NCBI GenBank assembly: GCA_046074825.1
Contig: JBJTOZ010000079.1
Location: forward strand, 1 to 22,518
Reading direction: 5' to 3'
Source of the DNA: JAGVSR01 sp046074825
GTDB lineage: Bacteria; Pseudomonadota; Alphaproteobacteria; Rhizobiales; Hyphomicrobiaceae
DNA: 22,518 bases
The first letter of the stretch is position 1; the number at the start of each line of letters is the position of its first letter. The translations under genes were made by a program, and so were the position numbers. This document shows, piece by piece, positions 14,954 to 21,623 of the stretch. Below the pieces are notes generated by a model that saw only the letters and a list, made by a program, of their open reading frames with translations, did no database searches and was not told the origin of the DNA.

Positions 14954-15685
14954 TTAAATTTTAAATTCCTCTATTTTGGAAAAGGCTTCTCTTAAAGCCG
15001 ACGCCCAAGAAGAGGAAAGGTTTTTGAAATATTCATGATCTTGAGCAATTCTGTAGCTTCCTCCCACATTGAGGCTGTCTCTTTCATAAATCAGGATATC
15101 GATTGGAAGCCCAACGGAGAGATTTGAGCGAAGGGTAGAATCAAAAGAAAGAAGGAGGAGCTTTGCTGCTTCGCCAAGGCGCATATTGGATTGGGCCACG
15201 CGATCAAGAATAGGTTTGCCATATTTATGCTCTCCAATTTGAAGAAAGGGGGTATCATCGGAGGCCTCTATAAAATTTCCCTCGGAATAAATTTGAAAAA
15301 TACGCGGCGGTTCTGTTCCAATTTGACCGCCAAGGATAAAGGATGCAACAAAGCCGCTTCTGGAGTTTTCCAGTGCTTCTCCATCCACGCGTCGTACTTC
15401 ACGGACAGCATCCCCCACAATACGGGCAGCCCGATACATGGATGACGCTTTCATAAGAGTATTCTCAGAATCATTTTTTTCAGCAAGCTGCTCATTTATA
15501 ATGCTGACGACAGATTGGCTGACCCCTAAGTTGCCAGCTGTCAGTAAAACAAGCACCCTATCTCCAGGCTTTTGCCAATAATGGAGTTTGCGGAATTGAG
15601 AGACGTGATCGACTCCGGCATTTGTTCTTGTGTCTGCAGCAAAAACAATTCCGCGGTCAAGTCGAAGTGCTACAGCGTAGGTCAT
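14954..15685 (-). CDS. Anbu: bacterial proteasome-type protease
   Basis: A 243-residue peptidase of the Ntn-hydrolase superfamily, matching the Anbu ('ancestral beta subunit') family of bacterial proteasome homologues. It begins Met-Thr-Tyr, so Met removal exposes the N-terminal threonine expected as nucleophile. Ala-Asp-Thr-Arg-Thr-Asn-Ala-Gly provides Asp18, and Lys33 is in Phe-Arg-Lys-Leu-His, matching the Thr1/Asp17/Lys33 catalytic set of proteasome beta subunits. Length matches Anbu, which assembles into cylinders or helical rings in known examples. It is the last gene of a four-gene run after ATP-grasp, alpha-E and transglutaminase genes, a combination that recurs in bacteria. A peptide made or modified by the other proteins may be its substrate, but this is inference. 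Confidence 0.93.
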   Translation of the reverse strand: MTYAVALRLDRGIVFAADTRTNAGVDHVSQFRKLHYWQKPGDRVLVLLTAGNLGVSQSVVSIINEQLAEKNDSENTLMKASSMYRAARIVGDAVREVRRVDGEALENSRSGFVASFILGGQIGTEPPRIFQIYSEGNFIEASDDTPFLQIGEHKYGKPILDRVAQSNMRLGEAAKLLLLSFDSTLRSNLSVGLPIDILIYERDSLNVGGSYRIAQDHEYFKNLSSSWASALREAFSKIEEFKI

Positions 15686-15721
15686 ATAAATTGATTTCCT
15701 AGTGTCCTGAAGTTTGGCGTA

Positions 15722-16534
15722 TTACTGTTGCCCCTTTTGCTGCTGGACTTCAACCGTCACGTCAAGTGCTTCCTTTTCTCCCCCCCTACGGGTTCCACGA
15801 ATTGGAGCAGCACTTTGCGCATCAAGGCCTGTGGCAAGTCTAACATATCGATCGGTTGGACATGTTAAATTTGTGGCATCAAAACCTACCCATCCAAGTC
15901 CCTCGACCCATGCTTCTGCCCAACCGTGGTGCGCATAGGAGGGATCTTGGGCTTCTGAAATTAAGAAATAGCCATTTACATAACGGGCGGGAATATCAAG
16001 AATTCTGGCTGCTGCTACAAAGATATGCGCGTAATCTTGGCAGACGCCCTTGCCCATAGATAGTGCTTCAGCGGCGTTCGTGTGTACCTCTGTCGCTCCT
16101 ATTTCGTATTTGAGAGCTTTATTTAAATTTACCATAAGATGATGTAGGGTATTGAGTGTGTCATTTGCTTCAGAGTGCAATGCTAGATCGCGGATTGTAC
16201 TATCTGGAGTTGTGCTCTCAGTAAAACGAAGAAAATTTCGGAGTGGGAAAGCATCAGGCAGTCCTTGAATGATGCCAGATTTATCCTGTGTTTCTACAAC
16301 ACCTTTGGCTTCAACAGAAACGCTGTCATGATCTTGTGTCAGCGTTACGACATGGACTAAATTTCCAAATCCATCTCGATACGAAGAAGCTTTTTCAAAC
16401 CCTGGAGCAGAAATTCTCCATGATACAACTTTCTGTCCATCGAAACTTGGAGGAGTTAAGCGAAGACACTGTATGGAGTAGCTTGCAGAGGTTTTATATT
16501 TATAAGAAGTTGTATGTTTAATTTCTAGATGCAT
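15722..16534 (-). CDS. Transglutaminase-like cysteine peptidase
   Basis: A 270-residue cytoplasmic protein with a bacterial transglutaminase N-terminal beta domain (about residues 1-80) and a transglutaminase/protease core (about 120-225). The likely catalytic triad is Cys165 (Gly-Val-Cys-Gln-Asp-Tyr-Ala-His), His203 (His-His-Gly-Trp-Ala-Glu-Ala-Trp) and Asp219 (Trp-Val-Gly-Phe-Asp-Ala-Thr-Asn). No signal peptide is seen. It starts 9 bp after the alpha-E stop and ends 36 bp before Anbu, so all are probably one transcript. Relatives may hydrolyse or transfer amide bonds. Which is true here is unknown. The C-terminus is Glu/Gln/Lys-rich. Confidence 0.92.
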   Translation of the reverse strand: MHLEIKHTTSYKYKTSASYSIQCLRLTPPSFDGQKVVSWRISAPGFEKASSYRDGFGNLVHVVTLTQDHDSVSVEAKGVVETQDKSGIIQGLPDAFPLRNFLRFTESTTPDSTIRDLALHSEANDTLNTLHHLMVNLNKALKYEIGATEVHTNAAEALSMGKGVCQDYAHIFVAAARILDIPARYVNGYFLISEAQDPSYAHHGWAEAWVEGLGWVGFDATNLTCPTDRYVRLATGLDAQSAAPIRGTRRGGEKEALDVTVEVQQQKGQQ

Positions 16535-16543
16535 ACCAGAGGT

Positions 16544-17491
16544 CTAATGATTAAAATAATATGTGGCAGAAATTTCATTTCCAAGTCTGTTGTTGCGTGC
16601 AATGAAGTTCCCAATAAACTCATGAAGTCCGCTTTGGAAGATGCTCTCTATTTTTGAGTTTTCTAAAAGTTTTTTTGTCTCAAGGGCTGTTTGTAATTTG
16701 ATATCAGGTTCATTGTAGGCTTTGCTTAAATCATGTATGGCTTGATCAATTTCGTTGTAGCAGGCTAGTAGCGAACGGGGCATTTCGGAATTAAGGATGA
16801 GGAAATCAGCAATTTTCCATGGCCTGTAGCTGTCTTTATAAACCCAACGGTAACTTCGATGGGCAGATACAGATCTCAGTATAGAGGCCCATTGGAGATT
16901 ATCGACACTTGAGCCGATCATTTCATAGCTTGGAAGAAGCACATGATATTTAATATCCAAAATACGAGCTGTGTTGTCTGCCCGCTCAAGAAAAGTTCCA
17001 AGTTGGCTAAAATAAAAAGTATCATTCTTTAGGATAGTATTAAGAAGTGCCCCGCGATAGGCAGCTGATTGCTCTTTAACCCAATCAAGGAGGGAAGAGA
17101 GGCGATCGGTAGTGATTTCAAAGGATTTTATTGAGTGAAATTTTATCCATGCACTATTAAGGCTCTCCCACATCTCGCGCGTTAATGCTGTTCTTTGTGC
17201 ACGAGCATTCTGGCGAGCTTTTGATATACAAGAGCTAACGCTTGAGGGATTGCGTTGATCAAAAAGAAGATAATCTATAATTTCTTTGGAAGAATATGTT
17301 TTATTATTTTCCTTATAATGATTTTCGTTCCCTGAAATTTGAAGAATAGATCTCCATTCTTCATTGTGTCCATCTCCCTGTCGCGGAAGTAACGCAATAC
17401 GATATCCAACCTCAATGAGGCGTGCCAAGTTTTCTGCGCGTTCCAAATATCTTGAGAGCCAGTATAAATCATTTGCAGTCCGACAGAGCAT
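16544..17491 (-). CDS. Alpha-E domain protein
   Basis: A 315-residue, largely helical protein of the alpha-E family (COG2307). It starts Met-Leu-Cys-Arg-Thr-Ala-Asn-Asp-Leu-Tyr-Trp-Leu-Ser-Arg-Tyr-Leu-Glu-Arg-Ala-Glu-Asn, very close to the usual family start. A second similar stretch, Thr-Phe-Leu-Glu-Arg-Ala-Asp-Asn-Thr-Ala-Arg, occurs near residues 185-195, so the two halves look internally related. An upstream in-frame ATG at 17686 would add 65 residues overlapping the ATP-grasp gene. That extension has no family support and was rejected. The gene lies 34 bp after the ATP-grasp stop. The biochemical function is unknown. It almost always accompanies the circularly permuted ATP-grasp protein and may be its partner. 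Confidence 0.9.
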   Translation of the reverse strand: MLCRTANDLYWLSRYLERAENLARLIEVGYRIALLPRQGDGHNEEWRSILQISGNENHYKENNKTYSSKEIIDYLLFDQRNPSSVSSCISKARQNARAQRTALTREMWESLNSAWIKFHSIKSFEITTDRLSSLLDWVKEQSAAYRGALLNTILKNDTFYFSQLGTFLERADNTARILDIKYHVLLPSYEMIGSSVDNLQWASILRSVSAHRSYRWVYKDSYRPWKIADFLILNSEMPRSLLACYNEIDQAIHDLSKAYNEPDIKLQTALETKKLLENSKIESIFQSGLHEFIGNFIARNNRLGNEISATYYFNH

Positions 17492-17525
17492 ATCCGTTTT
17501 TTCCAAGCCGTTGAAGTGCCAGTAA

Positions 17526-18947
17526 TCAGTCTTGCAGAACCCAAGTATCTTTCGTGCCTCCTCCTTGACTAGAGTTGACGACGAGGGATCCCTTGCGAAG
17601 GGCCACACGTGTGAGTCCACCAGGTATGAGACGGATCTGGTCGCCAACAAGTACGAAAGGACGAAAATCCAAATGACGGGGAGCAAGACCTTCCTCTACA
17701 AGTGTAGGGCACGTGGAAAGTGCGAGTGTGGGTTGTGCGATATAATTTGAAGGTTGATTGAGAAGCTTCTTTTTGAAAGTATCTAGTTCATTTTTGCTCG
17801 CAGCGGGGCCCACAAGCATCCCGTATCCTCCAGATCCATGAACTTCTTTCACAACTAATTCAGATAAATGATCTAGAACATAGGCTAGTTGAGATGGATC
17901 TCGACAATTGTGGGTTGGGACGTTTGATAAAATAGGATCTGACCCTGTATAAAATTTTATAATTTCAGGAACATAACTGTAGATTGCTTTGTCATCGCCG
18001 ATACTAGAACCTGGCGCATTGACAATTGTTATTTTGCCAGAGCGATAAAGGTCAAATAGCCCAGGTACACCTAAAAGAGATTTTGGATCAAAGACCAAGG
18101 GATCAAGATAGTTGTCATCAATTCTGCGATAAAGCACATCTACTTGCCGTAGGCCCTGTGTCGTTTTCATATATACAGCACCATCGCTAACGATAAGGTC
18201 CTGACCTTCGACAAGCTCAATGCCCATTTGGTCTGCAAGAAAGGAGTGTTCAAAGTAGGCGCTGTTATGAATGCCTGGAGTGAGGAGAGCGATTGTAGGA
18301 TCTCCCTCTTTGTTTCTTGCAACAACACTTTCTAGAGTTTTGAGAAGGGAATCGGGATAATTATCAATTTGTGCAACCCGATTTTTGGAGAAAAGGTCAG
18401 GAAACATATGCATCATAGTTTCCCGATTTTCAAGCATGTAGGAAACCCCTGAGGGTGTTCTCGTGTTATCTTCTAAAACAAAGAAATCATTTGCTCCTGT
18501 GCGGACAATATCAATTCCTATAATGTGAGAATAGATCCCAAGAGGAGGGTCAACTCCAATCATTTCAGGAAGGAAAGCCTTATTCTGTATAATAAGTTCT
18601 TCCGGAATCTTTCCAGCTTTGAGTATCTCTTGACGATGATACACATCGAACATGAAGGAGTTTAGGGCTTTGACGCGTTGTTCTATGCCTGCTGATAGGC
18701 GTCTCCATTCGGAGCCAGAAATAATTCTGGGTATGATGTCAAAGGGGATGAGCCGCTCTGTTGTCTCGCCATCACCATAAACTGCAAATGTTATTCCTGT
18801 TCTTCGAAACAGAGCTTCAGCCTCTGTTTTTTTTTGTTTTAAATCTTCAATGCTCTGTGTGGTAAGCCATTCAGCTATTGCGCGATATGGTTCTCGGACG
18901 CACTCGCCAAAGCTGTTCATTTCATCAAATGCAGTGCTCACACTCAA
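17526..18947 (-). CDS. Circularly permuted ATP-grasp type 2 protein
   Basis: A 473-residue protein of the circularly permuted ATP-grasp family (COG2308), predicted to form amide or peptide bonds using ATP. Conserved stretches are Val-Leu-Glu-Asp-Asn-Thr-Arg-Thr-Pro-Ser-Gly at 157-167, Tyr-Arg-Arg-Ile-Asp-Asp-Asn-Tyr at 273-280 and Val-Val-Lys-Glu-Val-His-Gly-Ser-Gly-Gly at 365-374. The last is Leu-Thr-Arg-Val-Ala near 445, followed by Ser-Ser-Gln-Gly-Gly-Gly at 459-464. The first two include likely metal and nucleotide ligands. The start is TTG 18947 (a GTG at 18941 is possible), because the family motif Phe-Asp-Glu-Met-Asn precedes the first ATG (18920). A near-consensus promoter lies 33 bases upstream. 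It is first in the run ATP-grasp/alpha-E/transglutaminase/Anbu. The product is not known. Confidence 0.9.
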   Translation of the reverse strand: MSVSTAFDEMNSFGECVREPYRAIAEWLTTQSIEDLKQKKTEAEALFRRTGITFAVYGDGETTERLIPFDIIPRIISGSEWRRLSAGIEQRVKALNSFMFDVYHRQEILKAGKIPEELIIQNKAFLPEMIGVDPPLGIYSHIIGIDIVRTGANDFFVLEDNTRTPSGVSYMLENRETMMHMFPDLFSKNRVAQIDNYPDSLLKTLESVVARNKEGDPTIALLTPGIHNSAYFEHSFLADQMGIELVEGQDLIVSDGAVYMKTTQGLRQVDVLYRRIDDNYLDPLVFDPKSLLGVPGLFDLYRSGKITIVNAPGSSIGDDKAIYSYVPEIIKFYTGSDPILSNVPTHNCRDPSQLAYVLDHLSELVVKEVHGSGGYGMLVGPAASKNELDTFKKKLLNQPSNYIAQPTLALSTCPTLVEEGLAPRHLDFRPFVLVGDQIRLIPGGLTRVALRKGSLVVNSSQGGGTKDTWVLQD

Positions 18948-18979
18948 GACAATTGTCCAATGGGAATAGTCATTCGTTT

Positions 18980-19009
18980 TTTATAGGCGCAAAAGATGGG
19001 CCATATCAA
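18980..19009 (-). promoter_or_regulatory. Sigma70-type promoter of the ATP-grasp/Anbu operon
   Basis: On the minus strand TTGATA (19009-19004) and TATAAA (18985-18980) are separated by 18 bases. Each hexamer matches 5 of 6 consensus positions. Transcription would start near 18973, leaving a leader of about 26 bases before the TTG start. A GGA lies at a suitable distance. It is the clearest promoter in the window and points into the four-gene operon. Confidence 0.62.
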
Positions 19010-19190
19010 AATAAAAAAAATTTACATGTTATTTGAGGTCTATCTTGATAAAATGACTTTTTCTTAGGCGAGAATTGCTCAAAATTTATACAATTTTTTC
19101 TTTTATTGTTTCTCTCCTTTCCTTGATAAAGGCTTGGATGGCTCTTTTTAGATTTTAATTTTGAAAGTCCCTTTTTGCGCAAGGAGGCTG

Positions 19191-19243
19191 TCCATCAAAG
19201 AGATCGTTCCGACGATGATGGAGATTAAGCGTCATGGACGCTT
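19191..19243. other. Cluster of nested and adjacent hairpins downstream of fhs
   Basis: TCCATC (19191-19196) pairs with GATGGA (19217-19222), enclosing ATCGT-TCCG-ACGAT (19203-19216). Four bases later AAGCGTC-ATG-GACGCTT (19227-19243) forms a perfect 7-bp stem with a 3-base loop. All arms are exact. The segment is more GC-rich than its AT-rich flanks, as expected for structured RNA. It could be the 3' end of the fhs mRNA, a small RNA or paired protein-binding sites. The strand cannot be decided from the sequence. Confidence 0.35.
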
Positions 19244-19379
19244 GAAATGAAACAAGAGCTTTTCTTGGATGGTTGGTTCTTGGAATATATATTTAAAAAA
19301 AGTCTCAACTGCGCAGGATTATAGCCCTCATTACATAGGATGACCAATCGAGTGACAAAATAGGGAGGTAAATTTTTTT

Positions 19380-21056
19380 TTAAAAGAGACCCTCAATTTG
19401 GCCATTCGCATTAAGGCGTATGGTATCTGCTGAAGGCACTTTGGGAAGTCCTGGCATCGTCATGATTTCACCTGTTATGACGACAACAAACTCAGCTCCA
19501 GCGGAGAGCCTCAGTTCACGGATGGGGACGATGTGTCCCGTGGGAGCTCCACGTTTATTCGGATCCGTTGAGAAAGAGTATTGGGTTTTGGCCATGCAGA
19601 CAGGAAGTTTTTCAAATCCCATCTCGGTCAGTTCTTTAAAACGAGTCTCCACAGATGCATCACAAGAAATATCTGCCGCGCGATAAATTTCTGTTGCAAT
19701 TGTTTTGACCTTGTCACGCAGTGGCATAGAATCTGGATAAAGAGGTTTAAACTTTGCTTTTCCAGAAGCGCACATATCGACAACATGTTTTGCAAGTGCC
19801 TCAGTCCCCTTGCCTCCATCAGCCCAGTGCGTGCATAAAAATGCTTTTGTGCCCATGCTTTCCGCAGCTTTCATGACTTCCTGAATTTCTGCATCCGTAT
19901 CGGTAATAAAACGATTGATGGCAACAGCTGCGGGAACACCAAATTTATTGACATTCTCAATATGGCGTCTGAGGTTGTCGCATCCTTTGTTAACGGCAGA
20001 AACGTTTTCTGCTTTGAGATCTTCTTTTTTAACCCCTCCGTGCATTTTCAGAGCACGCACCGTTGCAACAATTACTGTTGCGGCAGGCTCTAGCCCTGCT
20101 TTACGACATTTAATATCAAAGAACTTTTCTGCGCCGAGATCGGCTCCAAATCCTGCTTCTGTGACAACATAATCGGCAAGTTTTAAGGCTGTCTTTGTTG
20201 CAAGGACAGAGTTGCATCCATGGGCTATATTCGCAAAAGGTCCTCCATGAATGAACACGGGATTATTTTCGAGGGTTTGGACAAGGTTCGGCATGAGCGC
20301 ATCTTTGAGCAGTACCGTCATTGCGCCATCTGCTTTGATCTCTCGTGCACGAACGGGTTTTTTATCCCGTGTGTAGGCAATGATTATGTTACCAAGGCGT
20401 TTTTCGAGATCTTTAAGATCGCTTGACAAACAAAGGATAGCCATAACCTCTGAAGCCACCGTAATATCGAAACCATCTTCTCGAGGAAATCCGTTGGATA
20501 CGCCTCCGAGAGAATTCACTATGGAGCGAAGCGCACGATCGTTCATATCTAGAACGCGACGCCATTCAACTCTACGGCTATCGATGCCAAGGGCATTGCC
20601 CCAATAAATGTGATTATCAATAAGTGCGGACAGAAGATTATGAGCCGAGGTTATGGCATGGAAATCTCCCGTGAAGTGGAGATTTATGTCCTCCATAGGA
20701 ACAACTTGCGCGTAACCGCCACCAGCTGCCCCGCCCTTTACCCCGAAACAAGGGCCAAGAGATGGTTCACGCAAAGCCATAATAGCTTTTTTGCCTATCC
20801 TATTGAGGCCATCTCCAAGCCCAACTGTCGTTGTGGTCTTTCCCTCACCAGCAGGAGTAGGATTAATCGCTGTTACAAGGATGAGCTTGCCGTCTTTTTT
20901 GTTTGTGAGACTTGCAATGTACTCAGCTGTGACTTTTGCTTTTGTTGGGCCGTACTGCAGTAAAGCACTGGAAGGGACACCAATTTTTTGAGCCACATCC
21001 CCTATCGGGAGCATCTTTGCTTCGCGGGCAATCTCAATATCACTCTTTACAGTCAC
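19380..21056 (-). CDS. fhs: Formate--tetrahydrofolate ligase
   Basis: A 558-residue enzyme (EC 6.3.4.3; ftfL in methylotrophs) that uses ATP to join formate to tetrahydrofolate, giving 10-formyl-THF for the serine cycle and purine synthesis. The P-loop Pro-Thr-Pro-Ala-Gly-Glu-Gly-Lys-Thr-Thr is at 66-75. Other family stretches are Glu-Pro-Ser-Leu-Gly-Pro-Cys-Phe-Gly and Phe-Thr-Gly-Asp-Phe-His-Ala-Ile. Further on are His-Gly-Gly-Pro-Phe-Ala-Asn-Ile-Ala-His-Gly-Cys, Met-Ala-Lys-Thr-Gln-Tyr-Ser-Phe-Ser and the terminal Ile-Glu-Gly-Leu-Phe. Length and sequence agree with Methylobacterium FtfL (557). The start is GTG 21056 with GAGG about 8 bases upstream. An upstream ATG at 21063 is in another frame. 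It stands alone on the minus strand, divergent from fbp. Confidence 0.96.
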   Translation of the reverse strand: MTVKSDIEIAREAKMLPIGDVAQKIGVPSSALLQYGPTKAKVTAEYIASLTNKKDGKLILVTAINPTPAGEGKTTTTVGLGDGLNRIGKKAIMALREPSLGPCFGVKGGAAGGGYAQVVPMEDINLHFTGDFHAITSAHNLLSALIDNHIYWGNALGIDSRRVEWRRVLDMNDRALRSIVNSLGGVSNGFPREDGFDITVASEVMAILCLSSDLKDLEKRLGNIIIAYTRDKKPVRAREIKADGAMTVLLKDALMPNLVQTLENNPVFIHGGPFANIAHGCNSVLATKTALKLADYVVTEAGFGADLGAEKFFDIKCRKAGLEPAATVIVATVRALKMHGGVKKEDLKAENVSAVNKGCDNLRRHIENVNKFGVPAAVAINRFITDTDAEIQEVMKAAESMGTKAFLCTHWADGGKGTEALAKHVVDMCASGKAKFKPLYPDSMPLRDKVKTIATEIYRAADISCDASVETRFKELTEMGFEKLPVCMAKTQYSFSTDPNKRGAPTGHIVPIRELRLSAGAEFVVVITGEIMTMPGLPKVPSADTIRLNANGQIEGLF

Positions 21057-21101
21057 GATTCATCCTCTTTCTTGCAGCCAGTTATTAAAGGAATAGGGTT
21101 C

Positions 21102-21139
21102 ATAATAACTTGTAGGTTTCTAAAATGTCCTCTGCAGAG
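21102..21139 (-). promoter_or_regulatory. Possible fhs promoter with overlapping palindrome
   Basis: On the minus strand AGGACA (21131-21126, 4 of 6 matches to -35) and TATTAT (21107-21102, 5 of 6 to -10) are 18 bases apart. Transcription would start near 21095, about 40 bases before the GTG. The 10-bp perfect palindrome CTCTGCAGAG (21130-21139) abuts the -35 and could be a repressor or activator site. Confidence 0.4.
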
Positions 21140-21145
21140 TGGAAC

Positions 21146-21295
21146 AAAGAAGCGATGCTTTTTAAGACCCATGGTCAACCGCTTCTTTATACATGCAGTG
21201 CCCCCTCAACTCTTCGCAGGTGCGAAATCTTAAGGAGCGAGGGACATGATCAAAAACCACATCTATCGCATACAGAAGCCCTTGACGACGGTCAA
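21146..21295. other. Repeat-rich, possibly structured segment upstream of fhs
   Basis: AAAGAAGCG (21146-21154) pairs with CGCTTCTTT (21180-21188), enclosing GACC-CAT-GGTC (21166-21176). CATG (21192-21195) and CCCTC (21203-21207) pair with GAGGG (21239-21243) and CATG (21245-21248), enclosing TTCGCA-GG-TGCGAA (21213-21226). TTGAC-GACG-GTCAA follows (21282-21295). Together these suggest a folded transcript of about 150 nt or a dense set of binding sites. I considered 6S RNA and a folate riboswitch but could not match a consensus by eye. Confidence 0.35.
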
Positions 21296-21498
21296 ATAAG
21301 ATCTTCACTTCAAACAACTTAAATACTTTCAAAAGGGGATTAATTCCTTGGGCGCCCTACCTTCTTCTATGACTTATGGTCTCTATGAGAACTCAAAAGT
21401 GCAGATCTTAATGAGGCAGAAAATTCCTCTTTCAGAGCAGAACCCTAAAACGACACTGGCCACCATGATGAACACTAAGTCCTGTTTTATGCATAGGC

Positions 21499-21514
21499 TA
21501 ATTTTTAAAAATTA
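21499..21514. promoter_or_regulatory. 16-bp perfect AT palindrome upstream of fbp
   Basis: TAATTTTTAAAAATTA is an exact palindrome centred 117 bases before the fbp start. It could be a binding site for an AT-preferring regulator or nucleoid protein, or an upstream promoter element. Pure A/T composition makes chance occurrence more likely. Confidence 0.3.
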
Positions 21515-21623
21515 ACTTAAACGAAAAAAGGCACTCTGGGATACCAAGGATGTAAGATAAGCCTCAGGGAATAGTGAAAGACAAAAAATAACGCACAAAG
21601 AGACAAGAGTTTTAGGAAAGAGT

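Larger units (their letters stand above)
18948..19379. other. Intergenic region between fhs and the ATP-grasp gene
   Basis: A 432-bp AT-rich non-coding stretch. It contains the operon promoter at 18980-19009, the inverted-repeat group at 19191-19243 and a small repeat CCTTT/AAAGG near 19119-19135. No supported reading frame exists. A T run immediately after the fhs stop on the plus strand (19371-19381) reads as A on the fhs strand, so it is not an fhs terminator. Confidence 0.5.
21057..21623. other. Divergent fhs-fbp intergenic region
   Basis: A 567-bp gap between divergent fhs and fbp. It contains the possible fhs promoter and the repeat-rich stretch 21146-21295. It also has GGGCGCCC at 21350-21357 and a 16-bp AT palindrome at 21499-21514. 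A 65-codon frame at 21125-21322 has no family resemblance and is not called. No tRNA-like fold was found. A clear fbp promoter could not be picked. Confidence 0.5.

Noticed and set aside
17492..17686. 65-residue N-terminal extension of the alpha-E protein from the ATG at 17686
   Set aside because: It overlaps the end of the ATP-grasp gene in another frame, and the family start (Met-Leu-Cys-Arg-Thr-Ala) matches the ATG at 17491.
20610..20963. 117-codon plus-strand frame inside fhs
   Set aside because: It is antisense to strongly conserved fhs sequence including the P-loop region and shows no domain of its own.
21146..21295. 6S RNA or tetrahydrofolate riboswitch
   Set aside because: The repeats are real, but I could not match either consensus by eye, so no named RNA is claimed.
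21125..21322. 65-codon frame in the fhs-fbp gap
   Set aside because: It has no ribosome site, no family motif and overlaps the inverted-repeat cluster and likely fhs promoter.
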